From Clostridiales bacterium (lineage in GTDB: Bacteria > Bacillota > Clostridia > Christensenellales > Aristaeellaceae): 46,911 nt of DNA. A program made the position numbers and the translations under genes. The DNA lies in assembly GCA_015056305.1 (NCBI GenBank), contig SVGO01000008.1:1-46911 (forward strand), written 5' to 3'. This document shows positions 6,622 to 14,746 of the stretch, in pieces (within the stretch, counting starts at the first letter, position 1; each line of letters opens with the position of its first letter). Below the pieces are notes generated by a model, which saw only the letters and a program-made list of their open reading frames with translations, had not been told where the DNA came from and did no database searches.

Positions 6622-9351
6622 ATGCCAACAATTGATAATCTGGTTATTGAGATTGAGTCCAATTCCAGAGATGCAGAACAAGGACTGACGGCATTTACCA
6701 AGCAACTTGAGAGGCTAAAGAGCATTGCTTCGGGCGGCTTCAAGGGGCTAGGTGTGGCCGCGAAAGGAATCAAGGGAATTAGTTCGGCAGTAGGCTCCTT
6801 GAGTAGTGGCGGCGTCGAAAGCCTCAATGAGATGACAAATGCTCTTGAGCGCATGGGCGCATTGAGCAAGATCAAGATTTCCTCTTCTTTTGCAAAGCAG
6901 ATCAGGGCAATCGGTGAAGCCACGGCGAGCCTAACAAGCATTGACCCAGCAGCCACTAGCAATTTGGCAGCGCTGACAGACGCGCTCAAGAATGCCGGAA
7001 ACGCGAATCTGTCCAACATCACCAGGGCAGCCAAACAGACAAGGAGAGCAAAGTTTGATCCCAATTTCGACAACGGTCTTGATTCTTTTACTATTTCGAG
7101 CCATCTTGACAATACTGTTGCACAGGTATCTAGCGTCTCAAGTGCGCTTGATGGCTTGCAGGAACAGGCAAACCGAACAAAAGCGGCAGTATCGAGCGTA
7201 ATTGATGGCCGGACGGGTACGGCGTCCCCAATTTCTGCGGCTGAGTACATGCAGCAAGCATCGGCAGCACAAGCCGCCACGGATGCGGCAAAGCGCCATA
7301 CAAACGCCATTCAGGAAGAACTGAAAGCGCTGAGAGCGGAGAAACAGGAGTTTGTTACACTTGCAAAGCTCCGCGCCGAATCTGCCTGGGGTTTCATCGG
7401 TCAGAACAAGGGCGAGGATTGGCGCATGGAGGCTGCGTCTCTGCGTGAATACATCGCGGAAAACGAAACGCTTCTGAAACTGAGAGCGCGCGCCGAAGCG
7501 ATCAGAACAGGCGCGAACACTGCGCCAGCGTGGAAGCAGGAAATTGCCGATCTGCGTTCCTATATTGCAGAATATCAAACCCTTCCGGCGCTGCGTGAAA
7601 AGGTTCAGGCGCTTCAAAGCGGCATTGATGGTATTAGCGAATCCACGAAACGAGCCGGTTCCAATATGCTTAGTTTCGGGCAACGACTGAGACGAATCTT
7701 TGAATACCGCGTGATTGGTGCGGCATTGGCGGCGATTACAAACGCCTTGCGTGATGGCGTCAATAATCTGTATCAGTATTCGCTCACAGCAAATGGAGAG
7801 TTTGCCGGGGCGATGAATGCGGCAGCAACCAGCTTGCAAACGTTCAAGAATTCGATTGCCGGTGCTGCTGCTCCGCTGATTATGAGCCTTGTTCCAGCCA
7901 TGCAGACGGTTGTCGGGTGGGCTGTAACGCTGATTAACGCCCTGAATCAGGTCGTAGCGGTTTTAAGTGGTCGTTCAACGTGGTACAAAGCAACTGATGC
8001 GGCTGCAAGTTTTGGTTCGGCTGTTGGCGGCGTAGGAGGCGCGGCCAAGGATGCAAAGGACGAAATGAAAGGTCTGCTTGCATCGTTCGATGAATTGAAC
8101 GTCATCCAGCAACAGAATGCGTCTGTTTCTGGTGGCGGTGGTGGTGGTGGTGCTGGAGGAAGCTTCGGCGGCATGTTTGAAGAAGTGGAGCTTTCGCCCT
8201 GGGCAAAGTGGCTTCAAGAGCATCTCAGCACGATCAAAACGCTTGCGGCTGGTATCGGTACGGCTATTGCAGCGTGGAAGATTGGAACGGCTTTCATGAA
8301 TGCGATCCAAAGGGCTAGAGATATTATTGACGGTATCAAGAAGTTTTTCAGCAAAGACACCACACTTGACAGCAATCCACTTGATAAAATCGAAGTTCCT
8401 CAAAATCTGAAGGATCTGAAAGATATTGTTGACGGAATTGATACCGGACTGAAAAATATCAAAGGGCTTGACCTTGGTGATCTGAAAACAAAACTTGATG
8501 GTCTTGGCGACCTCGCTGGCAAACTGTCTGGACTAACAGATGGTCTGAGCATTCTAAACAGCCTTATTCCTTCGCTTCTGGGTGCTGTTGCCGGTCTGCT
8601 TTTGAGCAACCTTGCAAAAATCAAGGTAAAAACCGATTATAGCTCAGTAGAAACCGCCATTGAAAAGGTCAATGAACTTCGGGCACTTCTTGATCCGGCA
8701 GCGGATGAAACCGGCAGAAGTCCATGGGCAACAAAGATTGACGTTGATTACAGCATCTTTGATCTTGTGATGGATACATCCGAAATCACGCAGCAAACCC
8801 TTATCATGGACTCCCTCATTGCAAATACCGAAATCAAAAAGCAATGGGCATCCTATCCGCTTTGGGTATACAAGAGCGTGACGGCTCCAGTAGTTGCATA
8901 TGTCCGCGACGCGGTTGCGCAGATCAACAGTGCACTGGATTCGATTGAAAGAAATATCGTTGTCAACGTGAAAGTGCGATATAGCACATCTGGTTCTGTT
9001 GGCTCGTTTGGTGGCGGTACATCTCGCGGCGGTGGTGCTGGTCGGGAATTTGCAGAAGGCGGTTTTCCGAAAGTGGGACAACTCTTCATTGCTCGTGAAG
9101 CTGGTCCCGAATTGGTTGGTCAAATGGGTCACAGAACGGCAGTCGCGAACAATGCGCAGATTGTCGAGGGTATCTCTGCTGGTGTGTATCAGGCGAACAC
9201 AGAAGGCAATATGATTATGCGAGAGATGAATAGTCACCTTAGAGCAATTAGAGATAAGAATAGTAATGTCGTAATCTCGCCCAGTGCAGCCCTTGGAAGG
9301 GTCGTTGATAAATCGTTAAGGGCATACAGCGAAGTGACGGGAATAGGATAA
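6622..9351 (+). CDS. Phage tail tape measure protein (stand-alone)
   Basis: The 909-residue product has the features of a Firmicutes-phage tape measure protein. It opens with [21 protein letters not shown], then has long Ala/Ser/Gln-rich helical stretches. A hydrophobic central region (about residues 360-450) contains [21 protein letters not shown] Gly-rich linker (around residue 504) and the C-terminal block [19 protein letters not shown] (around 810-830) follow. Such proteins set tail length and help DNA ejection. I chose the ATG at 6622 because GGAAGGAAG lies 10 bases before it; an ATG at 6601 has no site. No tail tube, chaperone or distal tail gene accompanies it. It has its own promoter and terminators, so it is an isolated late gene. 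Confidence 0.85.
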   Translation: MPTIDNLVIEIESNSRDAEQGLTAFTKQLERLKSIASGGFKGLGVAAKGIKGISSAVGSLSSGGVESLNEMTNALERMGALSKIKISSSFAKQIRAIGEATASLTSIDPAATSNLAALTDALKNAGNANLSNITRAAKQTRRAKFDPNFDNGLDSFTISSHLDNTVAQVSSVSSALDGLQEQANRTKAAVSSVIDGRTGTASPISAAEYMQQASAAQAATDAAKRHTNAIQEELKALRAEKQEFVTLAKLRAESAWGFIGQNKGEDWRMEAASLREYIAENETLLKLRARAEAIRTGANTAPAWKQEIADLRSYIAEYQTLPALREKVQALQSGIDGISESTKRAGSNMLSFGQRLRRIFEYRVIGAALAAITNALRDGVNNLYQYSLTANGEFAGAMNAAATSLQTFKNSIAGAAAPLIMSLVPAMQTVVGWAVTLINALNQVVAVLSGRSTWYKATDAAASFGSAVGGVGGAAKDAKDEMKGLLASFDELNVIQQQNASVSGGGGGGGAGGSFGGMFEEVELSPWAKWLQEHLSTIKTLAAGIGTAIAAWKIGTAFMNAIQRARDIIDGIKKFFSKDTTLDSNPLDKIEVPQNLKDLKDIVDGIDTGLKNIKGLDLGDLKTKLDGLGDLAGKLSGLTDGLSILNSLIPSLLGAVAGLLLSNLAKIKVKTDYSSVETAIEKVNELRALLDPAADETGRSPWATKIDVDYSIFDLVMDTSEITQQTLIMDSLIANTEIKKQWASYPLWVYKSVTAPVVAYVRDAVAQINSALDSIERNIVVNVKVRYSTSGSVGSFGGGTSRGGGAGREFAEGGFPKVGQLFIAREAGPELVGQMGHRTAVANNAQIVEGISAGVYQANTEGNMIMREMNSHLRAIRDKNSNVVISPSAALGRVVDKSLRAYSEVTGIG

Positions 9352-9361
9352 TAAAAGCATG

Positions 9362-9390
9362 ACGCGCGGTGCTTAGGCATCGCGTTTTTT
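9362..9390 (+). terminator. Terminator of the tape measure gene
   Basis: ACGCG/CGCGT arms with an inner GTGC/GCAT stem (9362-9385) are followed by a run of T, eleven bases after the stop codon. Confidence 0.75.
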
Positions 9391-9423
9391 CTTGTAATAA
9401 TTGAAAAAACCGCATTATTCCAC

Positions 9424-9452
9424 TTGACATTATTACAATATTACATTATAAT
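9424..9452 (+). promoter_or_regulatory. Consensus promoter of the terminase operon
   Basis: A perfect TTGACA (9424-9429) and a perfect TATAAT (9447-9452) are separated by 17 bp. The spacer and flanks repeat TATTAC three times, which may be an operator. Such a strong promoter on a late-type operon suggests that control acts by repression or after initiation. Confidence 0.85.
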
Positions 9453-9486
9453 AATATTACAGAAATAAAAGAATAAATATTGACTT

Positions 9487-9546
9487 GATCAACAGGGATC
9501 GAGGATACAGCTGACAGGAGCTATGCAAATTCGCATGGCTCTTTTT
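9487..9546 (+). promoter_or_regulatory. Terminase operon leader: shared 14-mer and terminator
   Basis: GATCAACAGGGATC (9487-9500) is identical to the leader of the tape measure gene. It is followed by a 9-bp stem (9518-9526 with 9533-9541, one G-U pair) and TTTTT. The hairpin lies between the promoter and the first gene at 9579, so it should attenuate the operon unless overridden. Confidence 0.65.
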
Positions 9547-9578
9547 GTATATTATGCACAAAGAAAGGATGTGATTAT

Positions 9579-9803
9579 ATGACTGCAACAGAAGTATCGA
9601 CAGTTATCGGCTGTGCTCCAGGTTCGGTCTATCTCGCTGCCAAGCGTGGAGAGCTTGAAGTAAAACAGGGCAAACATGGCATTGAAATCAGCGCTGATGC
9701 AGTTAGGAAATGGCATAAGGTTCTGATTGATCGAGGTCTTGCTCATTGCAGGAAAGCCGAAGATGTTGAACTGCTCTTAAATGCTCTTGAGGGGGGCGGT
9801 TGA
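9579..9803 (+). CDS. Small HTH protein upstream of terS
   Basis: This 74-residue protein has a helix-turn-helix-like N terminus (TATEVSTVIGCAPGSVYLAAKRGELEVKQG) followed by a short wing (IEISADAVRKWHKV), as in excisionase-like or Xre-like DNA-binding proteins. It is the first gene of the operon after the leader terminator, and its stop codon lies next to the start of the terminase small subunit gene. It could be a late regulator or assist DNA recognition in packaging. The function is inferred from fold-like pattern and position only. Confidence 0.6.
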   Translation: MTATEVSTVIGCAPGSVYLAAKRGELEVKQGKHGIEISADAVRKWHKVLIDRGLAHCRKAEDVELLLNALEGGG

Positions 9804-9805
9804 TA

Positions 9806-10435
9806 GTGGCAAGGACGAAGAAACAGGATCGAGAACAAAAGCCGTTTATCGTTCCTGACGACACCACAACCGAACTGACCAGCCTGAAAGGAATTCCCCC
9901 ACAGAATCAGGCCGCTGCTCAGATCATGGCCGATCCAGAAAAACGAGAATATGCTTCCCACCTTCTGAAAGCCCTGACAGACTCATTCAAAATGGAGCCG
10001 GTCAAGTCGAATCAGGAAATGGCTGAACGCATGATTCAGTATTTTGAATTTTCGGCAGAGCGCAAAACCTTGCCCACAATGGAAGGAATGGCGCTGTTTC
10101 TGGGCTACTCAAGGCCGACACTGCGAGATTGGAGAACGGGAAGAAATAAGGGGTTTAGTGATTTGTATCTAGGACTCACGACTTCCCAACTCGTTCAAAA
10201 AGCCCTCACAGTTTTGGAAAGTTTCGATGCAGATATGGCAATGCGTCAAAAGGTATCGCCTGTTACATACATTTTCAGAGCAAAGGCGATTAGTGGGTAT
10301 GAAGACCGGCATGTTATCGAAATCGAGGCGAACGACACCTCCAGCAGACCGTTGACGCCCGAAGAGATTGCCAAGAATCTGCCCGAAATGATTGATGATG
10401 GAATGATTGACCTGCTGAATGAAGTGAACGAATAA
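9806..10435 (+). CDS. terS: Terminase small subunit-like DNA-packaging protein
   Basis: The 209-residue product resembles small terminases of Firmicutes phages. A disordered N terminus is followed by a region with MAERMIQYFEFSAERKTLP, an HTH-like TMEGMALFLGYSRPTLRDW, and a C-terminal part with VTYIFRAKAISGYEDRHV. Small terminases bind the pac or cos site and hand the DNA to the large ATPase subunit, which is absent here. A satellite can use its own TerS to redirect a helper's packaging motor. The GTG at 9806 is preferred because GAGGGGGG lies nine bases upstream; a TTG at 9800 is too close to that site. Strand, spacing and overlap put it in one operon with its neighbours. Confidence 0.7.
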   Translation: MARTKKQDREQKPFIVPDDTTTELTSLKGIPPQNQAAAQIMADPEKREYASHLLKALTDSFKMEPVKSNQEMAERMIQYFEFSAERKTLPTMEGMALFLGYSRPTLRDWRTGRNKGFSDLYLGLTTSQLVQKALTVLESFDADMAMRQKVSPVTYIFRAKAISGYEDRHVIEIEANDTSSRPLTPEEIAKNLPEMIDDGMIDLLNEVNE

Positions 10436-10458
10436 CGCACAGGAAGGTGAATTAATAC

Positions 10459-11361
10459 ATGCGAAATGGAGTATCTAAACACTTTGTAGACCTCTCAAAC
10501 GAAATTCGCAAATATCGCGCTTCGGTGGATAGTGCAATGAGCCGATATCGAAAGGATAAGGCAGACGCAATTGAAAACCTGAACGAGCGAAAACTGCCGA
10601 TCAAACTTGAACAGCTTAAAGAAATCGCTCGTAACGAACTATACGTCGCATATTCAAAGCTGAAGGGCGATTGGTCTGGGTGCTATGAGCCGTTGCTGCG
10701 TGAAGCGATTGTTGATCATGTACGCCAAACACCGCCCGATGACGCCATGAAGCGTCTTGCAATTTATCGAGACTACGACATTCCGCTAACACGAGCAGCC
10801 GTTTCGCATTTTCTGTTTGAACTTGCTGGTACGCATGTAGGCTCTTGTGCGCTGGCCGCTGTGGCTGCGAAACATGGAATTACCGTGAAAGTTCCCAGCA
10901 TCGAACAGCTTGAAAAAGATATTGAAGCGTTGAACGGCGAAATTTATAACGCAGAGCGTTATGTGAGCCGGGAATTTGCGTCAGAATGGAAAGAAGTGCG
11001 ACCGGAAATCAAAAATATTTGGGCCGGTGACGATGCGTTTAATCCGCGAAATATGACGTCTGCCTTTGTCGCTGCTGAAAATGTGTTCCCCCACATCAAC
11101 GAAATTATGCAGCGCTGGTCTGCATCTTTTGTGCCGGAAATGGTTGATGATGACAATATGAGCGACGAGGAACGCGAACAGGCCAAGCAGGAGCACGCTG
11201 AAGCGCTCAAAGCCGCTGTGGATCAGATCAAGATTGATGATGGCGCAGATGTCAAGCTTGGTGCCAAGCTGGGCAAGCAGAAAGCGGCTGCGTATGAACG
11301 GGCGATAAATGTTGTTCAGGCTTACGCAACCGGCGCTCCCGGAACAGGTGGTGCGCGATGA
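10459..11361 (+). CDS. Hypothetical protein downstream of terS, 300 residues
   Basis: It starts at an ATG with AGGAAGGTGA upstream. The N-terminal third is a charged coiled coil (EIRKYRASVDSAMSRYRKDKADAIENL). The middle contains LTRAAVSHFLFELAGTHVGSCALAAVAAKHG. The C-terminal part is acidic (MSDEEREQAKQEHAEAL) before a helical tail. I do not recognise the family. Its place directly after terS, with a 4-bp overlap to the next gene, makes a packaging or capsid-related role possible, for example in modifying helper particles. That is speculation from position. Confidence 0.7.
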   Translation: MRNGVSKHFVDLSNEIRKYRASVDSAMSRYRKDKADAIENLNERKLPIKLEQLKEIARNELYVAYSKLKGDWSGCYEPLLREAIVDHVRQTPPDDAMKRLAIYRDYDIPLTRAAVSHFLFELAGTHVGSCALAAVAAKHGITVKVPSIEQLEKDIEALNGEIYNAERYVSREFASEWKEVRPEIKNIWAGDDAFNPRNMTSAFVAAENVFPHINEIMQRWSASFVPEMVDDDNMSDEEREQAKQEHAEALKAAVDQIKIDDGADVKLGAKLGKQKAAAYERAINVVQAYATGAPGTGGAR

Positions 11362-11624
11362 CACCGAGCGAATGCAGCCGAGCAAGCGGAATCTGTTTGA
11401 ATACTGTGTATCGTCATTTGAATGATGAGACTTTGCGCGGCGAAAAGAGCAGTACTGGCAGATGGTATATTGACCGAGGCGAATTCCTTTTGTGGGTAGA
11501 TTGGGCGTGGAACAGCGGAAAATACTGGATGCAGTCTCCTAAGTGGGCGCGTGGTTTCCTCGATTTTGCCGGGATCGACTCAGACGAACAAAACAAGGGA
11601 CGCAGAGGGAGAAAACGAACATGA
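11358..11624 (+). CDS. Small HTH/excisionase-like protein with basic tail
   Basis: This 88-residue protein starts at an ATG overlapping the previous stop (ATGA). Its N terminus (TPSECSRASGICLNTVYRHLNDETLRGEKSSTGRWYIDRGEFLLW) has the length and pattern of a MerR/excisionase-type winged helix. The C terminus ends in KGRRGRKRT. It may bind DNA as a late regulator or architectural factor. Both ends overlap neighbouring genes by 4 bp, so the four-gene unit is translationally coupled. Confidence 0.6.
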   Translation: MTPSECSRASGICLNTVYRHLNDETLRGEKSSTGRWYIDRGEFLLWVDWAWNSGKYWMQSPKWARGFLDFAGIDSDEQNKGRRGRKRT

Positions 11625-11812
11625 TTAATTTTGAAAAAGCAATGGATATCATTAAATTCAAAAATGCATCCATGCATCAAGACGTTGAGCTTTGTATTGC
11701 GGTTCTTTCAGTCAATAACGCTAATTGTGAATGCAAGGCGCTTGAGTGCTTGAAAGAAATGGTAATCACAGAGGCATGGCGACATACGGAAGGAAACGCA
11801 GTGATCATCTAA
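11621..11812 (+). CDS. Small hypothetical protein, 63 residues
   Basis: The ATG overlaps the stop codon of the previous gene (ATGA), and GAGGGAGAA lies upstream. The protein is mostly helical with three Cys residues, two of them in NCECKALECLKEM. No domain is recognised. It is the last gene of the terS operon and an intrinsic terminator follows at once. Confidence 0.6.
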   Translation: MINFEKAMDIIKFKNASMHQDVELCIAVLSVNNANCECKALECLKEMVITEAWRHTEGNAVII

Positions 11813-11816
11813 TTAC

Positions 11817-11843
11817 AATCCCCGGCATAACGTCGGGGATTTT
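11817..11843 (+). terminator. Terminator of the terS operon
   Basis: The 8-bp stem AATCCCCG/CGGGGATT (11817-11824 with 11834-11841) is followed by T-rich sequence, five bases after the stop codon. Confidence 0.75.
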
Positions 11844-11952
11844 ATTATTCCCTGAAAAGAGCGCAAACCGGCTTGTATTGACTCCTATTGTGATGGCGTA
11901 TGCAATCCATCTTCATGCGGTCGAGCTGGTTCTGAGCCGATCAGATGGGCAT

Positions 11953-11982
11953 AAAAAGACCTCCAGCGGATCAGGCTGGAGG
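11953..11982 (-). terminator. Terminator of the leftward replication operon
   Basis: The stem CCTCCAGC/GCTGGAGG (11960-11967 with 11975-11982) is followed on the minus strand by TCTTTTTA. It lies just after the stop of the last leftward gene (11991). Confidence 0.8.
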
Positions 11983-11990
11983 TTTATATA

Positions 11991-12308
11991 TTATGAAATC
12001 AAAGCGCGATCCATTACTTTTCGCGTAATCCGAACAGTAACAACACGATCCCTTTCCACCTTGATTTCGGCTGTATTACCGCCGTTGATAATTTCTTCAA
12101 CAAAAGCAATTGTCGAATTCGGCAGATGGATGTTTTCCGGGCTGTCATACTGAACGGAACCGTTATTCATCCGACTGCGATATGAAAAATCAATCACGTT
12201 ACCTCTGTTTGTGACAGTAACGGCATATCCGCGGTTCAGCGATGTTTCGATGCGTTCAATAAGATTGGCGTCCATGTGGAAGGTGCTCTGCTTGGATTTG
12301 TAAATCAT
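11991..12308 (-). CDS. Hypothetical protein, last gene of the replication operon
   Basis: The 105-residue protein starts at an ATG with GTGAGGATA seven bases upstream. It looks like a small alpha/beta protein (ERIETSLNRGYAVTVTNRGNVIDFSYRS), ending in a strand-rich EIKVERDRVVTVRITRK. I do not recognise a family. It lies downstream of the origin and Rep gene and is closed by a terminator, so it is probably co-transcribed with them. Confidence 0.6.
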   Translation of the reverse strand: MIYKSKQSTFHMDANLIERIETSLNRGYAVTVTNRGNVIDFSYRSRMNNGSVQYDSPENIHLPNSTIAFVEEIINGGNTAEIKVERDRVVTVRITRKVMDRALIS

Positions 12309-12372
12309 TATGTATCCTCACTTGGTCGGTTTATCGGGGATCGTTTCGCCTGGCGGCGACGCTATCACGGTA

Positions 12373-12621
12373 TTAGCTTCCGATGCTTTGCAGATTGCTA
12401 AGAATCTCTGCGCGACGATCAGCCGGAAGGCCTTCAATGAGTACAGCCGTTCCGATCACAGTCTCATCGTAAAGCTTGCGAACCTTCTTAATCAGCTTCT
12501 TATCGCCAAGCGTCCCTCGCGATTTGCTGAGCCAGTCGAGCATTACGCAAAACATCTTGTCTCCGTTTTCAAAGTTATTAATGTAACTGTCAAGCGTATA
12601 AATGGCGTCTTCTCTAGTCAT
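12373..12621 (-). CDS. Small hypothetical protein next to the origin, 82 residues
   Basis: The frame is open through the iteron array upstream, where it would encode a His/Glu-rich repeat, but that part is an artefact of the repeats. The ATG at 12621 has GAGGG five bases upstream and begins a normal protein (MTREDAIYTLDSYINNFENGDKMFCVMLDWLSK). No domain is recognised. One GTGTTCC copy overlaps its ribosome-binding site (12622-12628), so Rep binding could affect its expression. Confidence 0.55.
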   Translation of the reverse strand: MTREDAIYTLDSYINNFENGDKMFCVMLDWLSKSRGTLGDKKLIKKVRKLYDETVIGTAVLIEGLPADRRAEILSNLQSIGS

Positions 12622-12854
12622 GTGTTCCCTCGCTTTCGTGGTCGTGAGGTGTTTTGTTTTTATTGTATAGTGTTCCAAGTGTTCCGTGTGTTCCAAGTGT
12701 TCCGTGTGTTCCAAGTGTTCCGTGTGCCTATTGGGAACACTATGGAACACTTTGCAATTTTCAAGTGTTCCGCTTTTTTGATTCGATTTTTCTATATATT
12801 GTTGGATTTTTTGATGTTTGCTTTGTTTGCGGAACGCTGGAACACTAGGAACAC
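12622..12854. other. Putative replication origin: GTGTTCC iterons around an AT-rich tract
   Basis: Six direct GTGTTCC copies lie exactly 9 bp apart (starts 12670, 12679, 12688, 12697, 12706, 12715), alternating as the 18-mer GTGTTCCAAGTGTTCCGT. Further copies lie at 12622 and 12765. Inverted GGAACAC copies lie at 12734, 12744, 12839 and 12848, and a variant at 12831. The iterons flank an AT-rich tract (12772-12830) and lie directly downstream of the RepA-like gene. SaPI-type islands have their origin in the same place with the same organisation. Confidence 0.75.
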
Positions 12855-12872
12855 ATGCAGTATAAGAATGTG

Positions 12873-14084
12873 TTAGCTAATCATTGTGCATTGTTCTGAT
12901 TCTAATGGCGATATTGTTTCGTATCGAAAACTGTACAAACGTCCGTTTCTGCCTCCAGCAGTCGGGAGAATGCAAACAATCTTGTCATACTCGTATAGCT
13001 GATTAGAAACATCTCTGATAGCGCGTCCCATTTGCGTGGGCGTCAGGCTACAGCATCCGAAGCGGATAGCAACCTCGTTACAGAGGCCAGAAGAATCAAT
13101 CTTGACACTTGTATGATTGTCTCCCTCCAGCAATCCCTTGATGGTCTTTACGATAGGAGAAGAATTGTAGGCAAGTCTCAGCGCCCTTTCTGCAAGGGCT
13201 TCAGAATCGCCGAGGTATTCCCAACGGCAGCGTTTAGCGTCAAATGTCAACGTCATGGTTTGGGATTCCATGTCACGCCCGGCAACCATGAGTTGCTTCT
13301 CTGCCTCTTTGCGTGGTCCGAGAAGTAACCAAGCGGTATCAGCTACGCCAAATTGTGCGTTTGATCCGGTAATAACTTCGAACGGATCATCAAGGCTATC
13401 CGCTGTTTTTCCATTCAGCTTTCGTTCGTGAGTAACCACGACAACGGCAATCCCGTTTGACAGCGCCCATTCTTGGAGTGGGGCAAGCATCTTTGTATCT
13501 GCACTGTATGCGTCAAGGTTTCTTCGCTGCTCTCCCTTGGCTCTTCCGAGCGTGTCGATGATTACCGTGTTGAGTTGTGGAATCTGTGTATGTACCTGGG
13601 TGATTTGTGTTAGCAAGTTTCCATCACCAAGCGTTGAAGCCTTAAACGCAATATGAAGATGCTTTGAACCTCGTAAAGCAGCAGTTTTCATGCGGTTTTG
13701 CACTCTGTAGTCTCTGCTTTCAAGATCCAAATATAAAACGTCACCCTGATGCGTTGAACGTCCTAAAAAACTACGTCCTTCTGCAATGCATGTTCCCATG
13801 TCAAGACAGAACCAGCTTTTACCAATTTTCGGTGGTGCTGCTAGAACTGTAAGCCCGGCCACAAGCAAATCGTCAATCACGAATGGCGGCGCTGTAAGCT
13901 GAGCTTTTTCAATTTCGTCTGTGGTTTGCAGTTTTAAGGGTTGCACAGTGTCTTCAGGCTTTAGGGGCGGTATGTCAACCGCTTTAGAAATATGAATACC
14001 GTTTGCCGCTACACTTGCACTCTTGGCGGCTTTTGTGTTCTCTGTTGGCTGCTGATTCATCCCGATTTTAGCAGCGTGATTCAA
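12873..14084 (-). CDS. RepA-like RecA-fold ATPase/helicase, replication initiator
   Basis: From a TTG at 14084 (AGGAGG eight bases upstream) the protein has 403 residues; an ATG at 14060 is the alternative. After a linker of about 75 residues the core has a Walker A (APPKIGKS, about 83-90), a Walker B (VIIDT, about 174-178), a VVVVTHE strand with the conserved His (about 214-220) and GSNAQFGVADTAWLLL. This is the AAA_25/RepA hexameric helicase pattern of small plasmids and phage-like elements. The C-terminal 90 residues may bind DNA (TPTQMGRAIRDVSNQL). No primase motif is seen. The iteron origin lies immediately downstream, so it likely binds and unwinds that site. Confidence 0.8.
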   Translation of the reverse strand: MNHAAKIGMNQQPTENTKAAKSASVAANGIHISKAVDIPPLKPEDTVQPLKLQTTDEIEKAQLTAPPFVIDDLLVAGLTVLAAPPKIGKSWFCLDMGTCIAEGRSFLGRSTHQGDVLYLDLESRDYRVQNRMKTAALRGSKHLHIAFKASTLGDGNLLTQITQVHTQIPQLNTVIIDTLGRAKGEQRRNLDAYSADTKMLAPLQEWALSNGIAVVVVTHERKLNGKTADSLDDPFEVITGSNAQFGVADTAWLLLGPRKEAEKQLMVAGRDMESQTMTLTFDAKRCRWEYLGDSEALAERALRLAYNSSPIVKTIKGLLEGDNHTSVKIDSSGLCNEVAIRFGCCSLTPTQMGRAIRDVSNQLYEYDKIVCILPTAGGRNGRLYSFRYETISPLESEQCTMIS

Positions 14085-14274
14085 AATTCTGTCCTCCTGC
14101 GCACATACTCTCAAAAATAGCCGCCTCCAGTCGGTCAATGTCCCATCGGAGCGACTTTCGCCGGTCGCCACGTCCGATCTGGAGTGCCGGGTATCTGCCT
14201 TCTTTGAATCCGGTTCTCAATTCGTACATGCTCAGACCTGTGCGACGTGCGGCCTCTTCCGTGTTTACGAGCAA
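14068..14274 (-). CDS. AlpA/excisionase-like HTH protein
   Basis: This 68-residue protein has a winged-helix HTH of the excisionase type: LVNTEEAARRTGLSMYELRTGFKEGRYPALQIGRGDRRKSLRWDIDRLEAAI. Proteins of this kind direct integrase toward excision or activate early genes, and an AlpA-like gene is a hallmark of PICI early operons. It lies between the HTH regulator and the replication gene on the same strand. Its 3' end overlaps the start of the RepA-like gene. Confidence 0.7.
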   Translation of the reverse strand: MLVNTEEAARRTGLSMYELRTGFKEGRYPALQIGRGDRRKSLRWDIDRLEAAIFESMCAGGQNFESRC

Positions 14275-14277
14275 TAA

Positions 14278-14466
14278 TCATCCCTCCCGGTTGCGGTTGG
14301 CAGCGATTTCGTGAACGATATTGATTAGCTTTGCTTGTTCATGCGCTGGAAGCTCTTTGCGGATTTTTCTGCAAAAGTTTACATCGAGGATACCGATTGC
14401 GTCAGCAACTTCCCAATGCCTTACCTTGTGTTTCTTAGCCTCTTCCCTAAATAGCGTGTTTGCCAT
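14278..14466 (-). CDS. Small Cro/XRE-like regulator, first gene of the replication operon
   Basis: The 62-residue protein (NTLFREEAKKHKVRHWEVADAIGILDVNFCRKIRKELP) has a compact four-helix HTH pattern as in Cro-type repressors. The ATG at 14466 follows AAGAGGTGA. It diverges from the integrase gene across a 280-bp region containing two palindromes, so it is the likely master regulator of the integration/replication switch. The regulation is inference. Confidence 0.7.
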   Translation of the reverse strand: MANTLFREEAKKHKVRHWEVADAIGILDVNFCRKIRKELPAHEQAKLINIVHEIAANRNREG

Positions 14467-14499
14467 AACAAAATCACCTCTTTTTTCTTGATACTACTA

Positions 14500-14545
14500 A
14501 TTATAATAACGTTTTACGACTTGCCAAGATAGCAAGAATGCTATC
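14500..14545 (-). promoter_or_regulatory. Leftward operon promoter with abutting palindrome
   Basis: On the minus strand TTGGCA (14527-14522) and TATAAT (14505-14500) are separated by 16 bp. The perfect inverted repeat GATAGCA-AGAA-TGCTATC (14528-14545) touches the -35 box and is a good operator or activator site. Confidence 0.7.
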
Positions 14546-14686
14546 AAAACATAGTCAGATTACAGACTGAACAATATTATATAATTATATGTAGAAAAGT
14601 GTGTAATGAATTGTGCAATACGCACTATTTAAGCGAGAAAATTTTGTTTTTGTAGAATCGAAAAACCTTTGTGTTGTCAAGGATTT

Positions 14687-14718
14687 TTGCGTTGTAACAT
14701 GGTATAATAGTGTTACAA
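14687..14718 (+). promoter_or_regulatory. Integrase promoter inside an inverted repeat
   Basis: TATAAT (14703-14708) has an extended -10 TG two bases upstream and no good -35. It lies exactly between the arms of TTGTAAC (14692-14698) and GTTACAA (14712-14718). A repressor bound here would block the promoter. Confidence 0.65.
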
Positions 14719-14746
14719 GGAAAGCACATAACAGGGAGGCGGTTTT

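Noticed and set aside
12622..12750. His/Glu-rich N-terminal extension of the 82-residue protein
   Set aside because: It is the translation of the GTGTTCC iterons. The ATG at 12621 has a proper ribosome-binding site.
12622..12854. CRISPR array
   Set aside because: The repeats are only 7-9 bp, contiguous and in both orientations, without spacers; they fit replication iterons.
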